A stretch of 64,000 nucleotides of DNA from NCBI RefSeq assembly GCF_026213295.1, contig NC_079420.1, positions 4,486,268 through 4,550,267 of the forward strand. The letters are read 5' to 3'. The notes beneath the pieces were generated by a model, which did no database searches, was not told where the DNA came from, and worked only from the letters and a program-made list of their open reading frames with translations. This DNA is from Gadus chalcogrammus (taxonomy: Eukaryota; Chordata; Actinopteri; Gadiformes; Gadidae). The position numbers and the translations under genes are program-made. Positions 1 to 11,639 of this stretch are shown one piece after another. Numbering within the stretch: the stretch's first letter is position 1; the number at the start of each line of letters is the position of its first letter.

Positions 1-27
1 TGAAGTAACACCTGACGGGTCGGTCTA

Positions 28-291
28 AAGGCCTGATTATGGTTCCACGTTAACGCAACACGAGGGGGTTTACGGACCCATTCGGTCCTCGCGGACCTTC
101 CTTGCGTCCACCGCGAGGGCCGGACGCGCGCTTCCCAAAAACTGTAACCTTGCGTTGAGGCGACGAAGCAGCAAGGGCTGTGATTGGTCCGCTCACTAGA
201 ACCCGACGCAGAACCAAAACAGGTTCAGGACTGCGTCGAAGCGTCTGCGTGGTCATTGCGTTGCGTCGACGTGGAACCATAACTGAGCCTT
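28..291. mobile_element. TIR-bounded MITE-like DNA transposon relic
   Basis: The two ends are imperfect inverted copies of about 32 bp. The left end (28-59) and the reverse complement of the right end (260-291) share aaggc, then ttatggttccacgt, then gacgcaac/aacgcaac, with about 5 differences in 32. The 264-bp interior is CpG-rich and has no transposase frame, so the element is non-autonomous. No convincing target-site duplication could be fixed, so the superfamily (PIF/Harbinger or hAT are the obvious options) stays open. The CpG content contrasts with the AT-rich DNA that follows. The inverted ends are seen directly; the transposon label is inferred from them. Confidence 0.62.
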
Positions 292-827
292 CAGTCCTCA
301 TCTTCTCCCCAGCAACACGGTGTCTGGTCCAGGTACGAGACCTCTTACAGAGAGGAGAGGCTGCCCTCGGAGCCATGCGGGACCACCCTGAGCATGCACT
401 GTTCTGTCCAGCGTTGACCATGTATCATTTGACAAGCAAGCTAGAGGCAAGGCTGGGTGAGGGGGGGGGGGGTGGGGTTCGATTACTTTTCTAAACAAGG
501 CAGCGGCCTCAAAGTGTGAGTTACTGCCCTGCCTGTTGGCCTCTCTTGCTCTCTCGCTCTCCAACGGAGTGCCCGTCCCCTCCCCATCCCTGACAGCAGT
601 CGCATCTTAATTCTGGCCGCTGAGCAGCAAGACCCATCGAGCCAGGAGCTGGTCCTGCAGCCCCGACGCTGGCACTGCGGCAAGCCCACCAGACCATAAA
701 CCAAGTGCTTTACAACCACGGTGTGCTGCTCACAACCAATGTTAAGGGGTGACTATCTATCTTTGTATACATAGTATATATTATCGATAGATATAAAGTG
801 TGTGTTTGCAAGCTGGCAGTGGAGGTG

Positions 828-862
<35 letters not shown>

Positions 863-3231
863 ATATTATACGAATGAAGTGTAGCCTCTTGAGGAATAAC
901 CGAGGCTATCTTAAGCACAGCAGGCGACCCATAAACCCCTCTTTGCATCGCGATAGATAATCGGTCTGAGGTGAGGAAGACCGGTGACTGAACTCGACAA
1001 AATGAAATAATTCTTCATTCATGTATTTATGAGATACCATCTATGGCTTGTGGGCATATCCTCACCTAGCAGGGTTGTGATTGTCTACATTAGAATTGGA
1101 GATGCGGAATGACTGAGCCTTCCGGAAATCGGATGGCTTTTTGGAGTTCAATATTTTGTGACTTGAAAAACATCCGTAAGATGTATTTTTTGTGTGCGAA
1201 CGTATTCTCACGAAGACAACTTTAACTGACTAGTGGATGTCTTGTTTGAAGATATTTGCGATCAGTGTCGAGTGTTTTATATTTATGGGGTCCAGAGGGT
1301 ATTACGAATACAAATACAACTAACACCGGGCATCCACCGTTCAAAGCATGTGAACAATATTTTATTTGACAAAATACAAGATTTTCTGGTGTCCCCCAGA
1401 GCTTGTGAGGAAACGGTAGAGAATCCAGTACGAGATATGATTGGATTCATACGGCGCATCCACAATGCTTCCGATGTTCAACAGTTGTGAGGAGTGGTAA
1501 TTGAAGATCCAACGCTAGTGGCAGATCTCATGGTAATCTGAATGTGAACGGCGCGAGCAGCCATGTGTTAAGAACTTGTGTTTTATCTTCAGGCTATGTT
1601 AGCTATCATTCAAATACGAATAAGATGAGCAAAAGTATTGAGTGAAATTAAAAATGAGCTGATTATAACAAATTCATTTCTACTTGGGTAGCTTTGCCAT
1701 TAAAAAGCCATTAATGAGTGTGCAGTTACATTGAAGAACATGTAAACTAATGCATTCTGCCTTCCTCAGGCACGATGGGTTGTACGATCCAGGATAGGAT
1801 TATTTGGATACTGCATTGCTCATTATCTCTTACCTAAGTACTATCTACTTTGGAGCCCTAAATGACACCCTATATTCCATTAAAGCCTCTGAACACCAGT
1901 GCAAAAATATGAATGATTTATATTTTATGTTAAAGTTAAGTTTTATCTCATTGTGCAAAAACCTAAGTTAGAGTACGGATAAATGTTCATTTATAGACAG
2001 TAAATACTGTATATACTGTATACTAAAAGTTTGTAAAATGAGTGTAGTTTTCCTGATCAGCTCTGTGATAAAGGACTGTAAGAGTGTCAGTGGGCTGACA
2101 ATATAAAAAAGTCAAATTTGAACCCTGTGTGCTTTATACAGTGCATGGAAGAATAACCACTAAAATGGAAGAATTACTGAAATTCTCTATAATAGAGTCA
2201 GATCATAAACAGTTTCAGTAACGAACTGGGTTCTTCACAATCTTTGTTCCTAGATTATTCTGGACATGGTTATTTAACTTGGGCTTGGTCCCAGCAGGGC
2301 ACCAGCTCCTGGCTAGGGGCCTTAGATGAACATAGACGCCTCCACTTAAAGAGACTATGCCCTCAAAATTAAGTTGTTAAAAGAACGTCTTGCTTATACA
2401 AAAAATGCTTTATATCAACCATTAAGCTACCCGGCACCTAGAAGTCATTAAAACGCCTTTAAATGTTTTGTACTAAATTGCTCACAGCTTTTTCTCTGCG
2501 GGGGCTTTAGTGCTAAATTGTATTGGTTACCAAAACCATAGTAACCAGAGTTTTGGCTCAAAAATAGACCCCTGGAGAGATGCACTTGGACAGTTGGAAC
2601 ACTTCCCTAGGATGTTTTTCTCAAGTACAGCCCCAGAACTTAAAGGGAGATAATTCGGTTTCCATCACTTAAATGTAATGGCACCATTAAAATAAAACTA
2701 AAAAACAAGCAAATATCTGCTCTCTTCCATTTTCCATATTCCTCAGGTCTTTCCTTACCAGACCCTAACTCGCATTTCCTCGATTTATTTTTATTTCTGT
2801 TCAAAATAATTGCTTTCCATCGCCAAAACCCACTCTCCCTCTGTTAGCCCAAGCATCCATTTGACAGACTTGTCAGCCATAGGTGCGCACATGGCCATGA
2901 TGAATTAGCTCAATGCCTAGTAAATATTAATCACATTGTCACCACAGCTGAGCTGGAAGCATTTTAGTTCTGCATCCACGCCGATGCCTCATTCATCAAC
3001 CAAGGGGCCCTCCCGTGCAACCTCGCCTAGTTGCTCTGTCCTCATCACAAGCTGTTCTCAACCTGTACTTAAGTGCAAGAACACGCTCAAAATGTTGCTG
3101 AGAGATACAACTATGTGCGTGTGTTTGTGCGTGTCTGTGTGCAAAAGTTAGTTAGAAGTTAGCTGTTCTTTAGATCTTTCAACTCCTATTGTTCAGCCAA
3201 AGACAGTACCCATTACTACCTTTGTAGTTAG
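292..3231. other. Single-copy, mostly AT-rich DNA without recognisable genes
   Basis: A short G-run lies near 463-472 and an (AT)n tract at about 828-854. The rest is single-copy looking DNA. One 85-codon open frame (1233-1490, +) begins with ATG and ends in TGA, but it matches no family I know and lacks clear splice sites. A smaller frame at 2936-3151 has no supporting signal. I see no RNA gene or promoter. Confidence 0.55.
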
Positions 3232-4872
3232 GACTTTGTAGTCTCATCTCATCTCATTTTCTTCCGCTTATCCGGGGTCGGGTCGCGGGGGGAGCAGCTC
3301 AAGCAGGGGGCCCCAGACTTCCCTTTCCCGGGCCACATTGACCAACTCTGACGGGGGGATCCCGAGGCGTTCCCAGGCCAGTGTTGAGATATAATCTCTC
3401 CACCTAGTCCTGGGTCTTCCCCGAGGTCTCCTCCCCACTGGACGTGCCTGAAACACCTCCCAAGGAAGGCGCCCAGTGGGCATCCTTACCAGATGCCCGA
3501 ACCACCTCAGCTGACTCCTTTCTAAGTAAAGGAGCAGCGGCTCTAATCCGAGTTCCTCACGGATGGCTGAGCTTCTCACCCTATCCCTAAGGGAGACGCC
3601 AACCACCCTTCTGAGAAAACTCATCTCGGCCGCTTGTACCCGCGATCTCGTCCTTTCGGTCATCACCCAGCCCTCATGACCATAGGTGAGGATAGGAACG
3701 AAGATCGACCGGTAGATCGAGAGCTTTGCCTTGCGGCTCAGCTCTCTTTTCGTCACAACGGTGCGGTAAAGCGAACGCAATACCGCCCCCGCTGCTCCGA
3801 TTCTCCGGCCAATCTCACGTTCCATAGTACCCTCACTCGCGAACAAGACCCCGAGGTACTTGAACTCCTTCACTTGGGCTAAGGACTCATTTCCTACCCG
3901 GAGTAAGCAATCCATCGGTTTCCTGCTAAGAGTCATGGCCTCAGATTTAGCGGTGCTGATCCTCATCCCAGCCGCTTCACACTCGGCCGCCAGCCGATCC
4001 AGTGAGTGCTGAAGGTCACAGGCCGATGATCCCATGAGGACCACATCATCCGCAAAAAGCAGTGACGAGATCCTCAGACCACCGAACTGCAACCCCTCCC
4101 CACCACGACTACGCCTCGATATCCTGTCCATGTATATCACAAACAGGATTGGTGACAAGGCGCAGCCCTGGCGGAGCCCAGCACCCACCGAGAACGAAAC
4201 TGACTGGCTGCCGAGGACGCGAACACAGCTCTCGCTTTGGGAGTACAGGGATTGGATGGCCCTGAGGATAGACCCCTTTACCCCATACTCCCGCAGCACC
4301 TCCCACAGTTTCTCCCGGGGGACCCGGTCATACGCCTTCTCCAGATCCACAAAACACATGTAGACCGGATGGGCATACTCCCAGGCCCCCTCCAGGATCC
4401 TTGCGAGAGTGAAGAGCTGGTCCGTAGTTCCACGTCCGGGGCGAAAACCGCATTGTTCCTCTTCAATCTGAGGTTCGACGACCGGCCGAACCCTCCTTTC
4501 CAGTACCTTGGAGTAGACTTTACCAGGGAGGCTGAGAAGTGTGATACCCCGGTAATTGGCACACACTCTCTGGTCCCCCTTTTTGAACAGGGGAACCACC
4601 ACCCCGGTTTGCCACTCCTTTGGCACTGTACCCGACTCCCACGCGATGTTGAATAGGCGTGTCAACCATGACAGCCCCTCAACACCCAGAGCCTTTAGCA
4701 TTTCTGGCTGGATCTCATCAATCCCTGGGGCTTTGCCACTGCGGAGATGTTTGACTACCTCAGTGACCTCCACCAGGGAAATTGACGACGAAACACCATC
4801 AACCTCGAGCTCTGCCTCCAACATAGAGGGCGTGTTATTCGGGTTCAGGAGTTCCTCAAAAGACTTTGTAGT
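3232..4872 (-). mobile_element. 5'-truncated RTE/RTEX-type LINE with 11-bp target-site duplication
   Basis: The insertion (3243-4861) is flanked by perfect 11-bp direct repeats, gactttgtagt, at 3232-3242 and 4862-4872. Read on the minus strand, it ends in a pentanucleotide tail of (ATGAG)n type, written on the plus strand as tctcatctcatctcat at 3242-3257. The 3' untranslated part is only about 25 bp. A very short 3' UTR with a simple-repeat tail is typical of RTE-clade LINEs; the sequence resembles the fish Expander/RTEX group as I remember it, so the clade is a moderate-confidence call. The 5' end breaks off inside the reading frame, removing the apurinic endonuclease domain expected upstream. 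This is the usual outcome of incomplete target-primed reverse transcription. Confidence 0.9.
3268..4860 (-). CDS. LINE reverse transcriptase, partial (N-terminus lost)
   Basis: This is RNA-directed DNA polymerase, which copies the element RNA into DNA at a nicked target. The first internal ATG is at 4824 and gives 518 residues, but the frame is open for 12 more codons up to the truncation point at 4861, so ATG-4824 is not the native start. Numbering from that Met: the fingers motif GKAPGIDEIQPEML is near 30-43; motif A FVDLEKAYD is at 158-166 with catalytic D160; RQGCALSP is near 218-225; the catalytic FADD is at 257-260; KYLGV follows at about 322-326. A basic C-terminal part (RRPRGRPRTRW, about 465-475) follows. 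No frameshift or internal stop is seen, so the polymerase part is intact on paper, but the endonuclease domain is missing and the copy should be unable to move by itself. Family assignment is firm; clade is less sure. Confidence 0.9.
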   Translation of the reverse strand, partial: FEELLNPNNTPSMLEAELEVDGVSSSISLVEVTEVVKHLRSGKAPGIDEIQPEMLKALGVEGLSWLTRLFNIAWESGTVPKEWQTGVVVPLFKKGDQRVCANYRGITLLSLPGKVYSKVLERRVRPVVEPQIEEEQCGFRPGRGTTDQLFTLARILEGAWEYAHPVYMCFVDLEKAYDRVPREKLWEVLREYGVKGSILRAIQSLYSQSESCVRVLGSQSVSFSVGAGLRQGCALSPILFVIYMDRISRRSRGGEGLQFGGLRISSLLFADDVVLMGSSACDLQHSLDRLAAECEAAGMRISTAKSEAMTLSRKPMDCLLRVGNESLAQVKEFKYLGVLFASEGTMEREIGRRIGAAGAVLRSLYRTVVTKRELSRKAKLSIYRSIFVPILTYGHEGWVMTERTRSRVQAAEMSFLRRVVGVSLRDRVRSSAIREELGLEPLLLYLERSQLRWFGHLVRMPTGRLPWEVFQARPVGRRPRGRPRTRWRDYISTLAWERLGIPPSELVNVAREREVWGPLLELLPPRPDPG

Positions 4873-5605
4873 TTACTTTTCTATTATTCTAGTTCTATGA
4901 GATAGACCTGTATGGTACAGAAAGTGGAAACTTGTCTCTTCGTCCTCACAGAACATAGAAAATAAAAAACAACATGCAATTAAAACAAAACATTCAGCAA
5001 AACCAGTGGGGTAGGTGTGTGCATGTGATTTTTTGTGCAATAATTTTCCATGGCTATCCACATTGATAGAGCACATCATTCATCCAATTGGAAAGGCGGT
5101 CTTCAGGGTAACACTGGAAACCCACGCACGCTGACACACAGTGTGTCTCGTTGCCGTAACCATGATTGATCTGCCAATCAGCCCCCTAATTTATCCATAC
5201 TGAAAGGTTTACAGAGAGGAGGAGAAAGAAAAGTTCTCCCTGCTTACGATGTGCGGACAATACTGGTTAAAAAAACTCCCCCTGTACGTCCAAACGGTGC
5301 CGGTGAACACCGTGTAATAGATGCTCTTGTTAGCTAAGCGCTTGCTGCGCGGATGCTATCTCGCGGCGGCACATATAATTAGGAGCTTTCCAGAATGCAC
5401 CCACAACAGCACCAACGGGAGCGCAGAGGAGCCGGGAAGTCTGGGTAAAGGCAGATTACCAACAGAGCTGAAGGTGTGCGAAAACCGGAGTGTTTAGACG
5501 TCGGATGTTGTTCCAAATTTTTTAATGTGAACATGTGCACCTTGGGCCAACCACGCGCCTCAGTGTGTGTGAGAGTGGCCCTTTGTTTACTGCCTGGCTG
5601 TGTGT
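4873..5605. other. Single-copy region with a weak promoter-like stretch
   Basis: The stretch 5320-5460 is locally CpG-rich (gctgcgcgg, tcgcggcggc). It contains a TATA-like acatataatt at 5371-5380, followed about 30 bp on by GC-rich DNA and a donor-like g/gtaaag near 5445. These features could mark a transcription start on the plus strand, but each is weak and no open reading frame follows. The rest of the interval shows nothing recognisable. Confidence 0.25.
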
Positions 5606-5795
<190 letters not shown>

Positions 5796-6259
5796 CTTGA
5801 GCGAGTCGCTGTGGCGAGTTCCACTGTTACAGGCAACAATTCAACCTAAGCATTTAAAAAACGTTAAAAGGGCAGTTCTCTGTGTTGCTTTAGCCCGCCC
5901 TTCGCTTCATACGGCCTCGCCGCCCACTAAATGTGAAACACAATTTTGTATTGAATGACAAATTAGTCGCGGTGTATGGAAACAGCATGTATAGATTCAA
6001 GCTATAATTGCAAATGTCTCTGAATAGCATGTATAGGGTGATAGTTTGTTAATTACAACACAATCGCTTTCAACAGCCAATGCAACAAACGAATTGCGTT
6101 GGTATGCAGAGAGAGGTGCCGCCATTTGTGAGGTGTACACTATAGTGGTCCCCTTGTATACCATATTGTTCTTTCTGATATCCAATTATCACAGATATGA
6201 AAGCCTAATAAAAAACAGTCCTAATGTCCTACTACTGCCTATACTGCCCACAAACAGAT

Positions 6260-6380
<121 letters not shown>

Positions 6381-6672
6381 TATTTCAGGCTCTGGACCGG
6401 TCAAAAGGGACGTCACCAGCCTATCCGGGCACTGGGGTCAAGCTGATAGCTGAAAGTGAAATCTCTGTTCTCTCCCCGTCTTTCCCCAAATAATCCTGGC
6501 CTTGCGATGAGGATTAGGGAGGGAGCTAGGCGTGGCCCGGGGTCAAACCCGAGTCACGACCGCAAACGTACCCGGGATCTCTCGTGTGCTGCAGGGGGGA
6601 ACGTCTCGTCTCCAAAGAGTTCCTCACCAGAGGGGAGCTTATGGTGCTCCACCTTCACGCCTCTCTGCGCTT

Positions 6673-6792
6673 GATCATAGCTCTTTCTGTAGTCTGTCTC
6701 TCTCCCTCTCTGTCTCCACCCTAGATCATAGCTCTCTATGTAGTCTCTCTCCCTCTCTCTCTCTCCTCCCTGGATCATAGCTCTCTATGTAG

Positions 6793-6826
<34 letters not shown>

Positions 6827-6910
6827 CTCCCTGGATCATAGCTCTCTCTGTAGTCTCTCTCCCTCTCTCTCTCTCCTCTCTATATCATAGCTCTCTCTGT
6901 AGTCTCTCGG
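6673..6910. repeat. Minisatellite of about 49-61 bp units in CT-rich DNA
   Basis: The key word gatcatagctct recurs at 6673, 6724, 6773, 6834 and, altered, at 6883. It is followed each time by tgtagtctctctccctctc. Spacing is 51, 49, 61 and about 49 bp; the differences come from the length of the embedded CT tract. Weaker copies of the same phrase (attatagttct near 6961, actatagtctc near 6997) suggest the array once ran further. Confidence 0.85.
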
Positions 6911-7050
6911 CAGCTCCCTCTCTCTGTAATTTCTCTCTCTCTCGCTTCTCTCCACCCAAGATTATAGTTCTCTCCATACCGACAGTCAATCAGACCACTA
7001 TAGTCTCTCTTTCTCTCTCGCTCTCGCTCTCTTCTCTTTCTCTTTCTCAT

Positions 7051-7112
<62 letters not shown>
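6911..7112. repeat. CT-rich tract ending in (CT)n microsatellite
   Basis: A degenerate pyrimidine tract is followed by about 60 bp of pure CT (about 7053-7112). It continues the CT-rich character of the minisatellite directly upstream. Confidence 0.9.
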
Positions 7113-7115
<3 letters not shown>

Positions 7116-7649
7116 TCACCATGTAACTTTCACCCCTCGACTCTACTCCACTCCTTTACACCTTTCTCCCAGGGAGGGAGAGACACTCTACAACCCTTCT
7201 CCTCTCTCCCTTCTGTCTCTCTGTCTCTCCCTCTCTATAGACATGCATATGTATATATTCATTTTTCTCTCCTTCCTCCAAGAAGTGGGCCAGATTCCGC
7301 CTCCGCTTCACTTCCTGCGCTCCATTGTGGGCGTGCGGTGTTGTAGAACCGGAGCCCATTCAGAGGCACTGCTGGGAGTCCTGGGCCCATTAGCCCTCCG
7401 GCGCAGTAACCTTTAGAGAGGACATCCATTATCTTTTGTCTCCCGGACACCCTCCTCCAGAGTGGGCCGTCGTGTCCGAGCAGACGGACCTCCGCAGAAC
7501 CTTTGCGGTGATTCATCATTCCTGAATAGCCATTTTTGGAAATTAAGTGTATTCATATATTGTAACATGGGGAACACGGTTACAGTATGTTTTATGAGCC
7601 ATAGCAGGGGCCGGATATCTGGGCAGGACGGAGTTTGTAGCGGACGGGC
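7113..7649. other. Single-copy DNA, nothing recognised
   Basis: Pyrimidine-rich at first, then mixed composition with some CpG around 7300-7500. Short frames on both strands have no recognisable product or splice signals. Confidence 0.5.
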
Positions 7650-7835
7650 TGAACCTTGGGAGTTCAGTGGCAGAACAGAAAGCAGAAAGGTTGCTGGGTT
7701 TCGAAGCCCAATGTCAGCGCTTTACCTGGAAGGCCTTCCTGAGCACGGTACCTGGCGACTTCACTGGGTTGCTTTGTATAGAAGCATCTGCTAAATGTCT
7801 GCATGGTAAATATTTACTCAAGCTCAAACTAGCTT
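7650..7835 (+). mobile_element. tRNA-derived SINE relic (V-SINE-like tail)
   Basis: A B-box-like gggtttcgaagccc lies at 7697-7710. The fish SINE 3' block, here ttgctttgtatagaagcat then ctgctaaatg, lies at about 7768-7797. This order (polymerase III promoter part, then conserved block) is the layout of vertebrate V-SINE-type elements. The A box is poorly preserved, so the copy is old and its 5' limit is approximate. Confidence 0.7.
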
Positions 7836-9340
7836 CTAAAAAAAATTAAAATTAAGGACTATAGTAATTGTTTCAACAGAATGGGGTCAAACATATCATA
7901 TAAACAGCTCCAATTGGATCCCTGAATAGAGAGTATGCTCTTCTTCGTCAAAGTTACAGCCATTGTGTCATTTCAATTGTTGAAGATACGAGAATGGAGC
8001 CAACATATCACACAATGCACCACTGTCTCATTGCGAATACTAATTACTGTATTAGGCTAATTAGCTCCCAGCGTAGCGAGCGCCGGAATAGAAAGACACA
8101 GACAGCTAAAGTGGGACTCTGGGTGAGTTGGTCATTACATTACTCATATCCCACCATGTTACGCAATTGGCTGCATTCCAATTAACCAGGGCATACTGGC
8201 AGCCTCACTTAGTCTCCTTTACCTGGAAGGCAAAAACAAGAAGCACGATAACCTAATTTCGAAATGAGACGTAGAAGTATGCTAGCAATGGAAGCCTCAC
8301 ACTTTTACATTGCTCACTTATTAATCACAAAAGTTTGCTTTTACTGTGAAATAAGTCACAGGTGGAATGTTTAATTTTACATTTCTGACAGATTGAGGGA
8401 TTGAAGTGATATAGAAGGGCTGTATTAGGATGTGTTAGGGCCACTTTATCTGTCCTTGAAATACAGCCATTAAGCCATATTGATTTTTATTTCCTATATG
8501 CAAGACTCCCAAGGGGAGATACATGTGAATGAATGGAGGATCCGGATTCAAGGAAGGTTCAGCTCTTTCACATTCATCTTGGTATGAAAGGCTGGCCGTT
8601 CTTTACACCAATGGCTAGCCATGTACAATGAAGGTGTATGGCTGAACCATTGGCAACCATGGACAGGTTACTATTAAAGGTAAAAGGTATATTTAGTATG
8701 TTAGCCATCAAATGAAGAGTAGCGTTCAAGGAATGCGTACATTTTTTTATGAGGAAGCCACCAGAATTTCGTTTTCTTTTTCTTCAGAGTAGTGGTGGCC
8801 TGCATTGTCACAGCAGTTATTATACTCCATTATCTAACGTAAAAAGTGAGAGTGATATCAATGTTTGGGAAAATGACGGCTCAATTTATGTTGGAGTGTT
8901 TATTGGTAATTCAGGCATGACAATTTTCTGTTAATTGCTGCACCTTATTTTGTTATCACCTGGCAGTGAGGCTGTGAACGGAGCCCTTTCAATTATCACA
9001 CAAAATATATCTGCGTAGAATTAAATCAAATGTGCAGTCTTTGTCGTGTGTGTGTGTGTACATGGCACATAGCTTCCCTTTTAGGGATGAATTTCGTTAA
9101 TTGTACGGTGATGTGTTGGTGATGACGTAACAACGTAACGGGTATTCCCCTTTAAAGGTAAACTGCTCAATCATCAGAAGACGGCGTCGATACCTCTGTT
9201 ATTGTTGTGGGCCGCCCGGGGACCAAGCTGCTGACGCGTGCGTTTCCAAACGATGCTGATTAATGACCTCCCCTCATCCCAGCAGGCTAGACCATCAACA
9301 GGCTGCCATCTGCCTAGGCAGGTATGACTGTACCCCCCCC
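7836..9340. other. Quiet AT-rich DNA
   Basis: No tandem repeat, transposon end or convincing exon was seen. A short degenerate GT stretch lies near 9044-9058. An interrupted C-rich run (9340-9360) marks the right edge. Confidence 0.5.
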
Positions 9341-9558
9341 CCCCACCCCACCCACCCCCAGACAACCCAGAGGGTGGTAAACCAACAAGCTCCCTCTCCG
9401 CTGGGGGTCCTGCCTGTTCTTCTGCTGTGTGACTCCACACACCGTCGTCATCGTGTTTGTCGAGTTTGATCAGAGACCAGCCGACGGAAATGACTTCATC
9501 CTCAATTATACTTACTAATATATTTATCTAATATATCTACTTAAAAAAAATATACATC

Positions 9559-9583
9559 TATATATATATATATATATATATAT
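9559..9583. repeat. (TA)n microsatellite
   Basis: A TA-rich tract ending in about 24 bp of alternating TA, 20 bp before the 39-bp minisatellite. Confidence 0.9.
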
Positions 9584-9603
9584 TGAATAGCCGCAGTATC
9601 TAG

Positions 9604-10095
9604 GTATGTGGGTCGCTACTTCACCTGCAGCAGTATGTACAGTTATGTGGGTCGCTATGTCACCAGCCCCACAATGTACAGGTATGTGTGTCTCCACGTC
9701 ACCATCCACAGTACAGACAGGCATATGGGTCTGTGTGTCACCATCCACAGTACAGACAGGTATATGGGTCTGTGTGTAACCATCCACAGTACAGACAGGT
9801 ATATGGGTCTGTGTGTCACCATCCACAGTACAGACAGGTATATGGGTCTGTGTGTCACCATCCACAGTACAGACAGGTATGTGGGTCTGTATTTCACCAT
9901 CCACAGTACAGACAGGTATATGGGTCTGTGTGTCACCATCCACAGTACAGACAGGTATATGGGTCTGTGTGTCACCATCCACAGTACAGACAGGTATATG
10001 GGTCTGTGTGTCACCATCCACAGTACAGACAGGTATATGGGTCTGTGTGTCACCATCCACAGTAGAGACAGGTACAGTATGTGGGTGTCTATGTC
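9604..10095. repeat. 39-bp minisatellite, about 12 copies
   Basis: Ten nearly identical 39-bp units run from 9682 to 10071 (starts 9682, 9721, 9760, 9799, 9838, 9877, 9916, 9955, 9994, 10033). Each holds gtctgtgtgtcaccatccac and ends in agtacagacag, with few substitutions. Two more diverged units lie upstream (about 9604-9681) and a partial one downstream. Because 39 is divisible by 3 and the unit has no stop in most frames, long open frames of 13-residue repeats occur on both strands. This symmetry argues against coding. Every unit junction reads cag/gtatat or cag/gtatgt, which resembles a 5' splice site on the plus strand. Confidence 0.95.
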
Positions 10096-11299
10096 CCCCG
10101 CATGGTTTATAGAGGCTGCTGCCCCAGCATACAACCTCTCAAACAACGTAACCAAACATCAGGGAGAAATACGTTCCACTTCGTTATTCCTGCTACTGCT
10201 TCCAGGTAAATTAATTATTATTAATTATAGGCTGGTTAAGGGGGTTTGGATAAACCATGTTAATTCATACGACCAATCTCCTTGACTTTATGAAGATCAC
10301 CTGATGAATTACTGACTCTTGGCAGACTACAATCAGAAACACATGTGCCGAACCATGAATTCAAGTTCCTGTAAAGGGACCCATAGCTTAGGTGCAATGG
10401 CACTGCAATTACATATCTGAGTCTTCTTCACTGCTTTGCCCTTTGTGTCCACTCTGCATTTCTCCCCCTCTTCCTCGTCACTACTGTTACCAACAGTTCC
10501 GTAAACCGGAGGCGTAATTGGACTGTTTCCCATCGCGACCACTTTTGGGGAGGCTTCACCTTGAATTAAGAGGCGGGGGTGGTGAATCTGACTCTGAGGC
10601 TTGGTGGGCACCCAGCCTGACATATACGGACACGATTAAAAGTATTAAAGTGGATTTGCTTTAAAGTTGTGGGTTGAAGGAATCGCGTTGCATCAGGGTT
10701 GCAGAGAACCACAACATCGGTCTGTTAGTCCTTTCAGATTGCGGGGTTAGAAAGGCATTAGCAAAGGCTAACATACAACACAACAGTAGCAATCTGAAGC
10801 TACAGTATTGCATGTGACCGAAAAGTAAAAAGCAAGGAAACGGGTCTAAAGTGAGGTGAACTCAGATTTCTGAAGGACAGCACCGTCACCCTGAATAAAT
10901 ATGAGCAAATGTATTTATTTAATCTATGTATCTATTAGATACATTTTCCTCATTCATGTTTGCACCATTTATGTGTGGATGGGAAATAAAAAAAGTCCAG
11001 TGTATGGGAAATAAACATGCAGCCCGAGAGACATGCCTAACCGGCCAATTAGTATTCGTCTCCATGCTCATCAAGACCAATTCATTACATGTTGCAATGA
11101 AAACAGCGGTCTGTACCGGGCTGCTGACAAGCAGGTGATATGCCATTTAGTGTTTTAGCGAAAAACCCGGGGTGAAAGACAGGTCACCCAAAGCAAAGCT
11201 GAATTAAACTCCTGTGGTTGAGGTTGAATAGCATGCTGATGCTGTTTATCAGGTTGTAAAGTAGGAGCTTACATACAACACTATACCCAACACAGTACT
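10096..11299. other. Single-copy DNA with one unassigned minus-strand frame
   Basis: A 96-codon ATG-to-stop frame (10333-10623, minus strand) includes an acidic run GNSSDEEEGEK. It resembles no family I recognise and could be chance. Elsewhere there is AT-rich DNA without repeats. Confidence 0.35.
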
Positions 11300-11475
11300 G
11301 TGCAATGAGTGGGTGCTATGAGGATAGTGTGTTCGACTCCCAGACAAAAAGTCTGCTCTATACCTGTATTCATGCTTGAGCAAGACACCCCTACCTATCT
11401 GGTAATTAAGATCTGATATTACAAAAAAATGCTCAATGTAAATCGCTTTGGGTAAAAGGGCCTGCCTAATAACAT
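11300..11475 (+). mobile_element. tRNA-derived SINE (V-SINE-like), decayed
   Basis: A B-box-like tgttcgactcc is at 11330-11340, followed by the middle motif gagcaagacacccctac at about 11378-11394. The 3' block tgtaaatcgctttgggtaaa then agggcctgcctaataac is at about 11436-11472. All three marks are in the order expected of fish V-SINE-type elements. Confidence 0.78.
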
Positions 11476-11639
11476 TTAAGCAGAATAGCAGTTTAAGTCT
11501 GTCTAATGTATTCAAATCCAGCAAGGAGGTTTGTAGGTTCGATCCCCAATGTACCTGTTGGGATCCTTGATAGGGTTGCCAACCTTCCCGTACCACCCAA
11601 GACGTCTCTTATATTGGGCTAATTTTGATTTGTGCCATA

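Noticed and set aside
3634..4900. Plus-strand frames of 67-139 codons opposite the LINE
   Set aside because: They are antisense shadows of the conserved reverse-transcriptase frame on the minus strand.
9604..10095. CRISPR-like array
   Set aside because: The 39-bp units are contiguous with no unique spacers, and the surrounding DNA is vertebrate; it is a minisatellite.
9524..10285. Overlapping 99-225 codon frames on both strands made of 13-residue repeats
   Set aside because: The 39-bp unit lacks stops in five frames. Openness in many frames at once is a repeat artefact, not coding.
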